From Ifrita kowaldi (taxonomy: Eukaryota > Chordata > Aves > Passeriformes > Cinclosomatidae): a stretch of 64,000 bases of DNA. Within the stretch, counting starts at the first letter, position 1. Each line of letters opens with the position of its first letter. The notes beneath the pieces were generated by a model. The model worked only from the letters and a program-made list of their open reading frames with translations. It made no database searches and was not told the DNA's origin. Positions 12,928 through 24,900 of the stretch are shown piece after piece. The position numbers and the translations under genes were made by a program. The stretch lies in the NCBI GenBank assembly GCA_013398055.1, contig VZRS01001723.1, positions 1-64,000 of the forward strand. Reading direction: 5' to 3'.

Positions 12928-13400
12928 GGCACTGATGTGGTGATTTCAGAGCTGGTTTTCAATTCTAACTCTGCAGCATCAGCTTGAACAAGGTCACCAT
13001 AGGGATTTGAAAAGTGGACCAATGTTTAAAGAAATTCAAACTGTTTCTGCCATCTGAAACAATGTGAGGTGTGTGCAGGAGCAGTTCTCCAAAAACCTCA
13101 GAGCTCAGTGGTTTTAAAGGCCTGAGAGAAATGCACCTTTGAATTTTGATGCAGTGGTTTTATGTATCATATAAGATTGCTGTCTTGGATGTTTGATTTT
13201 TTTATAATGGATGGAAATAACTTCTCGGCTCTGCCTATGGCTGCTGATATGTTAAAATCCTATATGGTAAATCAATTTCAGTGCTTTGGGTGAAGGTCTG
13301 CAAGTGATTCCAAGTTAAGAGTTTTGGCTGATTTCCATTGCCAGGCCCTGGGCTAAGAACTTGTATCATCCTTTAAAATAAAACAAACCTATGAGTCCTT
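12928..13400 (+). other. possible 3' UTR of the 12830 exon
   Basis: This lies between the candidate stop codon and just past an AATAAA at 13377-13382. No repeat is recognised. It stands or falls with the exon call. Confidence 0.3.
13377..13382 (+). terminator. polyadenylation signal AATAAA
   Basis: A canonical AATAAA hexamer lies about 450 bases downstream of the candidate stop at 12925-12927. A GT-rich element (GATAAGTGTGATTT) follows about 35 bases later. Such hexamers are common by chance in AT-rich DNA, so its value depends on the exon. Confidence 0.3.
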
Positions 13401-16400
13401 TCACAAAAAAACTACGTGATAAGTGTGATTTAGATATAATTTGTTTTGCAAATAATGTATTTATCCTTGAAAAAGAGAAATGCTTATTTTAGGTGAAAAG
13501 ACTGCCTAGGCACAGTGACCACTTACAAGATTTTTTTTTTTTTGGTGAATTTAAATGCTTATCACTGTTAGAAAAATATGAAAAGTGGCAAGTATACCAG
13601 GGAGATAACAGAATGTAGACATAATGGCAGGTGTAATGAAAATTTACTGAACAATAAAGTAGATATTGACAACACAGATTTCTTACAGAAAGACAAATGA
13701 CACATGACATAATAGAAACATGAAGTGTAGTGCTTTGTGTTACAAATAAACAACTCCCTGGAGAAACTTGAAGCATCTTGTTAAATGGAGACATTTCTTC
13801 CACTGGACTGAAATGCACATTTTTACTACTTCTGCTATTCTTATGACAGCATATTTATATTAGGCAAATGATTTCTTTGATTCTTGTGAATGCAGATGCA
13901 CCGCTGAAAGTTCTCACGTTGGTGTAATTATTCTTCCTTTGGAATTACTATCGTGTAACATTGATTTATATCAGTAAAATGTATCCATTCTGTGGCTCTT
14001 ATTGGTGGCATCAAGGGAATACTACAGCACTAGTTAAGGTATTTCAGCTTAGAAAGCTCTGAAATTGTTCAATTGGTGGGTCTGGATAAAGGAAAGTTTG
14101 CTGTAGTGTCATCCTTAGGATAAGTGAAACCAAGAACTGTACTGTTGCTGCTACAGTTCATCCATCACATATAGAGTGTGTTGTTTGTGAAAAGAGAAGT
14201 TTTCTCATAAAAATTGTCTCTGCTCAGAAGTTTGATCAGTGATTTCACCTTATTTCTCATGACTGATGTAGCTGTGCAGTGCAGACCTTATCTTATGTAT
14301 ATACAGATTATATGATTTTGAATTCTGGCCAAAACCAACCGTTTACACATCAATTATCTGTGTTCTTTTTGAAGCTAGACTACTAAGCCTAGTAATGCTT
14401 AGAAAGTATCACAGCTTTATGAACTCAAGAAAAGCATTTAAGATAAAAGAGGATAGCTGAGAGAAAAGACTTTGGACACAAAGGTTAATAAATATTAGAA
14501 ATACTCAACATTGGTCTAATTTGGTTAATTTTGAGAATACATGTAAAAGCTTTCTCACAATGTTTTCTGAAAAGGTGGAAAAAGATTTTTTTAAAAGATT
14601 TTTGAAATTATTTGCGCTAGTGTGAAATACCTGCTATTTTGTTCTTGGCTTGGCTGTGCCAAACCTGTATGTCATATTCCTGTACTAATACACAGATGCC
14701 TAATATAGATTATGGGTTATGTGAAAAGTTATTGGAATTTATGGGAAGTTATGAAAATATCTTAGGATAATTTTGCATTTGCTTCAAGTATCTGGAGCTC
14801 AAGACCTTGTCTTTGACAGAATCTTCAAGAGCTGGAGGATTACTAAAACTTCTTGCCGTTAAGTTTCAAGGAAAAGGGAGAGCAACTACTTTAATCTCCA
14901 AGGACACTTCAGCTGTGACTGTTGGGGTGGTTTGAGCATCCCAGCCATAACCTGTAAAATCATTTGTGCAAATCCTATTTGTGTAGGTGCTTAAATATCT
15001 GCTTGAAAGGCATGATGTAATAATTATGTTGGGAACATCTGGACTAAGAGAGATGCTAATAAAAGCAGGGAAACAGAAAATGAAGGCAGCAGTGTTAGCC
15101 TTACAGTACCTGGCTACACTGCCAAACAAGGTGTGATGAGCTGGTCAGGTGAGATTTCGGTGCAGTGGCAGAAGTCCCAGGAGAGGTGATGAGGGTGGCT
15201 GGGGATCTTGATATCAGAGTGCAGGACATGGCAGGGATGGTGTAACATTGCACTGAGCATCTGTCACTGTTTTGGGGGACCAGATACCTCCCTGCCAAAT
15301 GGGTAAGACCTTTTTGTCTCATCTTAATAATAGCACATTTCCTTCTTACCAACTTGAATTTTGAAAGCTGGCTTTCCTGTTTTGAACTTTGTGTGCTTGT
15401 TTTAGGAGTGCATGGCAAATGGGCTAACTTAAAAAAATTATAAGGCATGTACTTTTTTTCAAGTGATTTGAGCATGTTGCATTTTAGAGTGCAGAAATTC
15501 AGACACATGACTTAGCCATTTGTGTATTTAGGGATGTTTTATAGGATAGAATGTTCTAGCTGTTAGAATGATCTGGGAGAACTGGCACATACAGGCTTCC
15601 GAAGTTCGTGCTATGAATTCACGCACAAAATGTTCTAAGATTCAGGTAAGACTAATCTCACCTAAAGATGCCATGTATTGGTCCTTTTTACTGTCTAATT
15701 CTCTGTTTTGCAGATCTTGCTGCAAAATGGCAATTACTGTGTTGAATTTGTCTTAGTTATTTTGTCGACCTTTACATTCTTCTTTCCAGTCACATCACTG
15801 TAAGTCTTGCACAGGTTCAGATTTTTCCTTCTCAGAAAAGCCGATTAAGCATTGGTTTAAGCTTACATGACATGAAAATTCTTCAAAGAAATGATTATCA
15901 TATATTTGTGAAAACTCAGTTTATTTGCAGTTGTTGATGCATAAGATCTAGATGAAGTTTAATGGAGAACCAGGCTGGCAAGAATTAAAAGTGTCATTGT
16001 ATTACAAACACTTTTACCTGCTGTGCTATTCCAGCAGAAGATACAGTAGGCATGTTGAACAAAGAGAATGACTGAAAAATATGTAAACATGTAAAAAGCA
16101 CTTAAATTACTTGGTGATTTTTATAGACAGCAAATCCACCAGGTTCCAGTTTTAGACTTTCTGCTTCTGCACTTGTGTCTGAAGAGCTTTAGCTATTCTG
16201 AGAGTGGCTTTGGTTTCTTTCAGTTCTGGAATGGACTGGACCTTGTCCCCCTAGTGACAGGCTCTTCAAGCCCTTAAGGAAGGCCCTTCAGACCTCTTTC
16301 AGGAGAGGTTCTGAGTGCATTTCCTGATATCCTCTTGGGTTCAAGGAGCTAGGTCAGGTCAGAGACGTAAAATAGCTACCACTTCTCATGTCCACGTTTT

Positions 16401-18600
16401 CTTAGTTCATGACATTGGTTATGTGAACTGTAGGATCTGCATAACCCCTTTGTTCAGTGTTTGTGCAAAATATTTTTAGTGGAAGAGTAAGGTGGTGCTT
16501 TAGCAATCTTGACATTATCTATGGTAATAGTGAAGTTTTTATATTAAAAAATTCAGGAAATTTGAACTATTCGCAGTGTCTTGTGTAGAGTGTCATTACT
16601 AAGGAGCAGCTTTTGCTTTAATCTGCAGCAATTTGTTAACAATTTCTATGGAAAAAATGAAGTAGTTTAATCCAGTTCCCCTTCCCTCCTCTCCCTCAGG
16701 ATGGACATCTTCTCTCATCTCATCTTTGCTTATCCCATGATCTCTGCATTTACTCATCTTTGGCATGACAGATGTGATGGATGTGCAAGGGGTTCTGAGT
16801 TATTGCCAGGCTTTAAGCCCTATTTTGTCTTAATATAATACTTTCATATACTTCTTTCTTTGTAAATTATTTTTCAAACTACAAATAACATCAATAAAAA
16901 GGTTCATTAAATAGTTTGAAATTGTGTCGTAATGACTTGTTACCCACAGGTAACTTGAAAGTGTGAGTACCCCTGCTGCAGCCTGTTGTGAGGAAGAGTG
17001 TTGGCTTTAGCTGATATTGAGGGATAGGGTGTGTGGAGTTACAGCCTCTTCCGTGTGTTGAGAAACCAGCCCGGAACCTCTGGTCTATGAAAAGAATGGA
17101 TATGGTAACCAGTGGGATACTATGGTACTTCTGAATTAAGGAGGAGAATATATTTGTGAAGGATCCTGAAAGTTAAATTGTGTTTCCAGTGGCTGTCCAC
17201 ATACGTAATTTATATCTATAAAGACTGTCAAGATCAGACCCATTGCCTTGACCCTTAGGATAGATCTGGAAAATCCCTGCTTCTTTAATGTGCTTTTGTT
17301 TGGATGGTTGTTGGAATTTTTGTTTGGGATTTTTTATTAGTTATGGCAAATTTGACTCCGTGTGAGGTATTTCTTAAGAGGAAAGTTGGTTCTCAAGCTT
17401 ATCTTGTACAACACAGTAAATGGACCCACTCTTCTCCTTGTCTGTATGTTTTCAAATGGCAAAAATATAACCAGGTATTAACTTCTGCTCCAGGTACTCA
17501 AAATGCCAATTTGACGGTATCTTACCACTGGCCAGTTCTGAATCTGTTTCCAAATAAGTGACACAAGGAGGTGGTGCTGATGTAGTTAAAGCAGAGGAGT
17601 AGGATGCCTTTTCTATGTGCAAATGTTGTCTTGCTCAGTAGGTGATAATGCTGTGTCTTTCTCACGGGTCCTTTTTGCTGGATGTAAACTCCAGTTATTA
17701 TTGTTACAATGATTATAGCATGAGCTATAACGAGTTCTTAACACATTGTACTTGCAATGCATACTCCCTTTGAAAAAGTGCATGGTGTAATGTCTGTAAT
17801 CTGAGAGTATTCATTTAATGTACTTTACAAATAGAAGGAGCTTACAATTATACAGCACTGATCCACGACAATGACCATCTTAAGCATGCACTCAGAAGCT
17901 GGATTCAGTTTAAATTTGTGTTTCCATTTTATCCATGGCCTACGCAACAAACTCCAGCAAATCTTTTTTGGATAATCTGTGCAACTGAGGAATTACTTTC
18001 TTTTTCATCTATGAAATTTATTTTAGATTATTGTAATAAGGTACTGAAATTCAGCTTTTGATGCATTGGAATCAAACTGATGCCAATTCAGTAGCTGATA
18101 AGTTATTTAAATGTATGGGTTTTTGATATTACAATTAATAATACAGATACATACTTGTAAGTTGGTTTACTTTTGCATTAGTATTTGTGGAGGGAGGAGG
18201 TTGTTTTAGGCTTTTTCATGTGCAAAGCCCTGGAAATTCTCAAGTGGGCATTCAAACCTTATGGTTGCTGATACCAATGCATGATTTTACTTTGTAATAC
18301 AGTTTTATGAAAAATAGTCATTGCTGACTTGGACTGCAATAATGTTCGGAGTTTGCAAGCTCGGGAATGTTCACAGGTGACTTCCTTGGGTTTATCTTTT
18401 TTCCTTCATTCCTCGTATTGGCAATGCTCCACAGACATCAATGAACTGGCCCTCATTAAAGCCACAGAAGTTGAAGCGATGTGTGTAAAACTGTTCTGTG
18501 ACAGAGTGAAGAACTGAATTCAGGTATCACAAGTCTCAGTCTGCCAACTACATTACATAAATTTGCTTGCTGAACAAAATTTGGAAAGGAATTTTATGTG
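13401..18600. other. AT-rich non-coding stretch, no supported gene
   Basis: No repeat family is recognised. Open frames of up to 135 codons occur (for example 15101-15508, - strand) but show no domain. At 15568-15645 a + strand frame opening MIWENWHIQASEVRAMNSR ends at a strong donor (CAG|GTAAGA) and carries several CpGs; it lacks a good acceptor and is listed as a finding. Confidence 0.55.
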
Positions 18601-18606
18601 AAGTGT
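18601..18606. repeat. target-site duplication, left copy (AAGTGT)
   Basis: The hexamer AAGTGT directly precedes the TG terminus of the solo LTR and is repeated exactly after its CA terminus at 19336-19341. Six-base duplications are typical of class II (alpha/beta-like, ERVK-type) retroviral integration. Confidence 0.9.
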
Positions 18607-19335
18607 TGTCGGGGTCTCCTGGACTCTGGGCTGCCCGGTGGCCCTGAGTAGGAGCCGACAATTCCACGGCCAAGGGCCCGAAATATCAATTGGCTTTGGC
18701 GAGCTCACTGCTTGGCAAGGGCGGAGCTGAGCGCCAGGACGGCAGGCGAAGGCGGAGGGAATAAAGGAGTCGAGGAGGGCTTCTTCCGCAGGCAAAGGGT
18801 TTATTGATGCAACGCAGGGAAAAGGCAGTGGAGACGGGGAGCGAAAAGAAGCGAAGAGAGCATGGGACACCAACTTAAGTACAGTCATGGATCTCAGGGC
18901 GGGGTTTACAATTAACCAATTAAAAGATGATATGCAACTGACAGGGGGCCAATAGCGGGATTTGGGAGGAGGGAAGAACAGGATACAGCCAATGGGGAGT
19001 CGAGAACAGGAGAAGCTTCCAGAAACTAATAGAATATGTAACAACCTAACTGAATAAACATGAAGTCTTGAACCAATCAGAATGCAAACCTAACAGAACT
19101 TTCCAGATGGGGGCGGAGATGAGGCAAAAGGGTGCAGCCCAAGGTGGACGCCTACTGGGCGTTCCTGCTTGACTGGCATGCCTGCCAGGGCTGTCCTTGT
19201 GCAGTGATTGATGTGTCCTTTGCAGCTTAGGAGCTGCTCTCAATGGATTCGTTGTCCATGCCGTCATTGTCTGTGGGCGGGTATCGGACCCAAGAAATCA
19301 ACTCAGGGCCAGAAGGCACCTGGGCGACCGCCACA
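18607..19335 (-). mobile_element. endogenous retrovirus solo LTR, class II-like, 729 bp
   Basis: Both ends carry the canonical termini: on the - strand the LTR begins TGTGGCGGTCGCC and ends GGAGACCCCGACA. It is flanked by an exact 6-bp duplication (AAGTGT). It is much richer in G, C and CpG than its surroundings. The - strand has a plausible AATAAA (in CAATAAACCC, near 18804) about 190 bases before its 3' end, with GC-box-like CCCCGCCC and CTTAAG upstream, consistent with a U3-R-U5 order. No gag, pol or env sequence is attached, so it is best explained as a solo LTR left by recombination between the two LTRs. Intact termini, a perfect target duplication and retained CpGs suggest a fairly recent insertion. 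The exact family is not assigned. Confidence 0.88.
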
Positions 19336-19341
19336 AAGTGT
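19336..19341. repeat. target-site duplication, right copy (AAGTGT)
   Basis: This is an exact copy of the hexamer at 18601-18606, immediately after the CCACA terminus of the solo LTR. Confidence 0.9.
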
Positions 19342-21559
19342 AAATTAAACAAAATAAAGATTCTACTTTTTTATTAACAATAAGTAATTTAAATAATTTC
19401 AAACTGCAGGGTTTTCCGTAGTCTAATTTGAACTTCAGGAAAAGGGGCAGTTCAGGAAGCAAACCTCTCCGGGGATACTTTAAAGAAAAACAGGAGGTTT
19501 TTGGTATTTTTGTTTCCTTTGTTTTTGGAAAAACTGTGTATTTGAATTTTTTTTGGCATTAATTAAGGGAATTAGAAGAAGAGGAAAGGCAAATAGAGAG
19601 AGGAAAAAGTAAAGCCCACCCTAGAGGAGTCACTGGGGACACTATCATTTGTATTTAAGATAATTGTGGAAGGTGGTAAAAGAGAGTTTTAAAAGATTTG
19701 ATGTCTGTTTTCTCAGACTTCCTGCTGTCTGCTGATGACAGCTGCGTCATTGAGATTATTGGTTGTGGCTTTTATCGTAAGGGTTTGGAAGCTGTTAATA
19801 AATAATGTATGAATAAACCAAATGGAAACATATCCAAATCTGCTTTGTTAGCAAACAGGCTTACAGGAATAGAACAACTTTTTGAACTTGCAATGCCTAA
19901 AGTCGGTCCTTAATGACAATATGTGCAACAAATTTCTTTCATGCTTTTGTCCCCAAATGACACCTCTATACTCCTGTGAGTGACTTTTCAGTGGGAAGGT
20001 TTGCATGAAAATAATGGCAAATAGGAGATGTGGCAACAATCTCCAAATTCATTGGGTAATTAAAAAGAAAAGTTCTTTATTGAGTGAATTTAATTTTACT
20101 GCAACTTGTACTTAAACTGGGACTTCCTGTGCTTTTTGGTAAGATGGTGGAGACAAGAACAACATATGACCTCAAAATAATCATGATGCCACTTGGCTCT
20201 GGCTGCATTGCTGTCTTTGTATGTGAACTCCTGGATTAGTTTTTGTTTGACTTCATATATTTCTTTCCACTCCTTTTTTATGTTTGTGTTTTTTGTTTTC
20301 TCACGTATTTGTGTAATTCTACACCTTCAGTTCGTTCATGTTCTTTGTGGGTTTGTTCTTTTACAGCAAATTGCCTGGTATAAGGCTTAGGTCTTTCCTA
20401 CATTGGAGTGAACCATCGGAAATCCTTTTTTTCAAATGCTAATTCTTGGGTGTAATAATGGTTTTTGCTTCAGTTACAAATCCACTGGATTCATAAAACT
20501 TGAACTCTTAATCAGCAGTTACCTATGTTGGATCACTGTGGGGTACCTTCCTGTTTGGCTGGGAAGAGTCTATTTAGGATAAGAGTTAGGTCTGTTTTCT
20601 AAAGGGTAAGTAACCCTTTGTGCCTTATTTATATCTTTGATTCCATACCTGTTAAATGCAAGAAATGCAATTAGCTGTGATAGTTGTTGTTGCTGCACTA
20701 TGTTGTTGCACTATGAAAGGCATATAATTCTCCTCTCTCCTGTCCAGCCCTGGCTCCATAGGCCCTTCAAAAAAAACCCCTTAAAAACAACCCAAAAAAC
20801 TCCAAACTCCCAAGAAGGTAAAAGGACCTTGGGTTTTGGGATGACTTTTAGAAGAACTTATTCTCAGTATCTTTTTTTCTGAAGTTATGTGCAATCACCT
20901 GTACTGTATCATCTCCTATTTTTTGCCTACTGCTGCACAGTTTCACTGATGTGGAAACGTCTCATGGAGAAGGAATTCAAGATTGTTGTCTTTTTACTGC
21001 ATTGAAAAATATCTAGAGTTTTACATAACTTTCAGTAAATTATTTGCAGTCCATTTAAGAAGCTGGCTGAGTTATCAATAGATAAGTCAGGTTTTTGCTT
21101 GTCTGAGGTATCCTTGAAAGCCTGAATTTTCTACTTGAATTTAACAGTGGCAGTTGTTCCAGAGTGAGCACTGAAAAAAACCTCTGCATATTTTTATCCA
21201 GCTCTTCTTTGCTGAAATTGTAATGAAGGCTGCTGAGAGAATTTATTTTTGATAATATAAAATTATTATTTTACTTTTAAAGTAACACACTATTTTAGAG
21301 ACCACTTTTGGATCTGAGATTTCCTTAGTTACTCTGCCACAAAAATAATAGTATTTTCAGCTTTTGAGACTGCAGGTAGATTAGATCTTGCCTTTTTTAC
21401 TTTTATGGTTCATAATCAGGTCCTATATTCCCTGTAGCCGTGCAGGGAAGGGAGCATCTCAAACTCTAGGTGTACAAGTTCTGTGGATCTTGTGGTTAAC
21501 CCCCCAGTGGGGAATGCAATGTTTGTATAGGTGTGTGCTCATGTAGACCTGAGTCTTAC
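19342..21559. other. AT-rich non-coding stretch, no supported gene
   Basis: No exon or transposable element is recognised. An AC-rich low-complexity tract lies at 20768-20815. Open frames here are short and without domains. Confidence 0.6.
20768..20815. repeat. AC-rich low-complexity tract
   Basis: Runs of A alternate with C blocks (A8C4, then ACAACCC-like units). It resembles the complement of the GT-rich tracts elsewhere in the window. Confidence 0.6.
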
Positions 21560-21826
21560 TGTGCTAGTTTGGACTGGGATACAGTTAATTTTCTTCAGAG
21601 TAGCTGCTCAGGAGCTGTTTTGGGTTTGTGCTGGAAGCAGTGTCAATAACACAGGGATGTTTTAATTATTGCTGTGCCGTCAAGACCTTTACTCAGTAAA
21701 CTGATTTTACCTCAACACATGAGTTTGCACACCTTTACTCTTCTAATTCTCTCCCCCATGCCACCAGGGAAGGAGTGAGCAACTGACTGTGTGGGGCTGG
21801 GTTCTGGCTGGGGTTAAACCATGACA
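21560..21826 (+). mobile_element. avian ERV solo LTR, shortened (267 bp)
   Basis: It starts TGTGCTAGTTTGG and ends GGGGTTAAACCATGACA, both of which I recall as termini of a widespread avian ERV LTR. Internal segments such as AACACAGGGATGTTTT and CTCTCCCCCATGCCACC also fit that family. It is shorter than the copies I recall; the middle, promoter-bearing part appears deleted between the 5' block and the 3' block starting near 21690. I see no convincing target-site duplication, and no internal retroviral region is attached. Family identity is from memory. Confidence 0.7.
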
Positions 21827-21836
21827 GTCATATATT

Positions 21837-21984
21837 GTCCCTCCTTCCCACTGGGGGGCCAGATTTGGTGTTCTATTGTGAGAAAGGGAAGTTGAGAGTT
21901 TTGTGCTGCACTGTGAACTTGACAGTTGGACTTGATGATCCTAAAGGTCTTTTCCAACCTAAATGTTTCTATGAGTCTATGATT
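21837..21984 (+). mobile_element. CR1 LINE, 5'-truncated 3' end
   Basis: The signature CR1 3' end is clear: GTTGGACTTGATGATCCTAA, then GGTCTTTTCCAACCTAAAT, then degenerate terminal units (TTCTATGAGTCTATGATT). CR1 copies in birds are almost always 5'-truncated and end in such octamer-like units rather than poly(A). The left part (21837-21905) is less certain. It begins only about 10 bases after the solo LTR. Confidence 0.85.
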
Positions 21985-24900
21985 TATAGCTTGCATACAT
22001 TATTTTTCATTCCTAGGTATAAAAGGCATAAATAAACAGATTCTTCTCATGAGTGATTTCTCTCTGGCTATTATATTATTTACTTGGCTGATGGCTTTTT
22101 AAAGGCTCTGGATTTTAGTAATGTCCAGAGACTTCTTCAAGATAGAAGTGCTCCAGACCATTTTGCCTTTCCCATCATCTGATCCAAAGAGAACAGTGAA
22201 TTGGGTGAAATCTGAAAGTGGGTCTGTAAGCAACAGCAGTGTTCCCAAGGGTTTTGCAGAGTTCCAGAAAAAGGTAGGATTTTTATGGTGGAAAACTATG
22301 AAAGACTTGGAGTATTCCCCTAACCTGAATCTTTTGGAGTGAATAGGATGGCTCGAAGGATGGAATCTGGCAGATGTAATATTTCTTGTGTTGCCTGTTT
22401 CTCAAATATGATCCTAGCAATGATGTGCTTAACCTGTTGGCAGTTTGTAATCTTAAAGTAACCAACCAACACTGACATTACAATTTGGGTACTTGCTTTA
22501 TGTTGGTAGAAAGAGAAAGGACCAGGTATATTATAAAAGTTGCCTTTTTGCACCACGAGATGTATATGTTTGGTATATTTTGGTATATGTTTTGTGCTCT
22601 GCTGTTGATCCTTTTACCTGTTGGACCTTTTACTCATGTTTGCTCTGATTTTTTTCCTGGTTTTCATTGGTGTGGTTTTTTTTTTTTTTTAATCTTCCTT
22701 TGCTTTCTTTCATACTGGTTTTTCCTAGCTGTAAAATACTTAAAGATTTTTAAAGTTCAGGGTAACTTTGATTGGCAAAATCAATGTAAAGTGCTAACAA
22801 GATTCAGGCAATAATAAAGAAAAGACTGTGGGTGGACAGTTTTCTGTTATGGTTGTTGGCATTCCCACTGAGAAAATAATTTTAAAGATACACTGCTAAC
22901 TCTTTTTAGGTATTAGAAGTAATCGGGTGTTTTGGAGCATCTATGGTGTTAGATGTATGGAGGAGGAGGGAGATTCTGCAAGTTCCCTCTTCCCTTTGTA
23001 TAAAGATCATGTAATGACAGCTCTCACTTTTGGGTTTGTGGTCAGTGAGAGAAGATGGTGATGTACTCTTCACCTAGAAGCTCTCAAAGTGCAGTTATAA
23101 TTCAGCATTTTTGATGATTATTTCAGTGTCTATTCTCTTGTGGTTTTGCTTTTTAAACTATGAATGATAGACTTTGAGAAACAACACTGATGATTTAAAG
23201 AATCACTTATGATAAAATATCTCTTTCTGGGAACTTAGGTTCCAGTAGATTAGCATTATTGATCCTCTCGTCACGTACTCTCCAGATGATTTTAGATATC
23301 TGAAGTTATTATTTTTTTCTTGTCTTTTGTAATTACCAGTACAAGGGATAAGTGAATTAAAAGACAACAAGGATGCATTCTAATTGTTCTTATAAGTTAT
23401 GTTAATGATTTATGCTTGCAGTCAGGTTTAGTGAGAACTTGTTTGACGAAGTGACAACTTCTCTTATAGTGCAAGCAAATATAACTTCAGTTTTCTCTGA
23501 CTGAAGCTTACTGGTAGTAGATTTGAAACCCTGTATTAGAGGATTTAGGCTCTCCAGGTGCACTGCAGGTTCTTAAGCATCTTTTCCCACCAGGTAGTGC
23601 CAGTAAACTGTTCTGTGTTTAGTTTCTGGGAAAATCAGGCGACTTGCTAACTTGCCGTATGCAGTTCTTAAATAGTGCAGGAGGACAAGAAAGAGTCATT
23701 CAGACACTCAGAACACTTTTGAAGGTTTTAGTACTGAAATATTTACTGTTGGCCCAGCCTGTCCACTGAGTCCTTTCCAAGGTGTGTCGCAGTACCTGGG
23801 ACAAAATGCACTTGGATAGTGTGCAGATGTTTAACATCTGTGTAGTTGGTTTTTGTCCTTTCCATGTATTAGAGCAGTTCTAGGCCGCTCTGCAGGGCTG
23901 TAGAGTTGAACTTCTGTAGTGACATCATGCAGGCTTCTGATGCCTGTGGAAAACTGCTGATGGCCTCTCCTCTCTCTGATGGTTGGGATGGCTTTGCAAG
24001 GCTCACAAGGTGCTTACAGACCTGCCAGGCTGTGGGTAACCAAGGACTGAGTTCTTTGCTTAAAATTGATAAGGTCATGCTTATGGCAGCATGAATGACC
24101 AATGTACATCAAAACCACATGAAACAGAGCAATTGATAGTGGGGATGGGGTAGGGGAAAGAAGAAGCCACATGGATTTCAAGTATATTCTACTCAATGCA
24201 ACCCCTTATTACCACCTTTTCATCAACAGATTACCTCTTGCTGACAAAGTATTTCTGACCACTTAAATCTAACAGGTGATCTCTCTCCAGAAAGAGATGG
24301 AGTAGTTCTCACTAAACTAATCTCTGCATTCATTCTTATTTAGAAGAAATACTGAAGAAATACTGAATGTTTTCTGTCTCCAGATCTGAGAGGAGTGCTC
24401 GCGTGATCTATAGTTAGTATCATTAACGGTATATTTTACTTGGAATAGTTGGCAGCAAGGGGTAAAAAGTACTAAGATATTAATAAATTCTTTATTATAT
24501 AACATAGAAGTATTTCCCTAGACTTTCCTCTGCTCATCTATTATTGGTAATTTTTTAAATGGAACATAAGGTACAGGTAGAATGATTTGAGCCATGCCTG
24601 AGCTGCTTAGGGTTTGTAAATATGCAATAAATAATTTCAGAATAATAAGATCAATTAAGACCAGTTAGAGATTTTAAGATCACTTAAATTTCATATAACC
24701 ATTTTGCATTCAAACTTTAGACTTTACAGTTGGAAGGCCCACCCTGCATAATGAACGAAGCAAATTTAACTAAACAGACTTTTAGCTTTTGAGACACTGT
24801 TACACACAGAGGGCATATAAAACGGATGCAATTGAAAGATTTAAGTACAGAAAATATTTGTAAAAGATATACCAATCCTTCTCCTGGCTACATGAAATTG

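Noticed and set aside
18553..19267. Minus-strand frames of 163 and 73 codons
   Set aside because: They fall within the solo LTR. LTRs of this class do not encode proteins, and nothing recognisable is seen.
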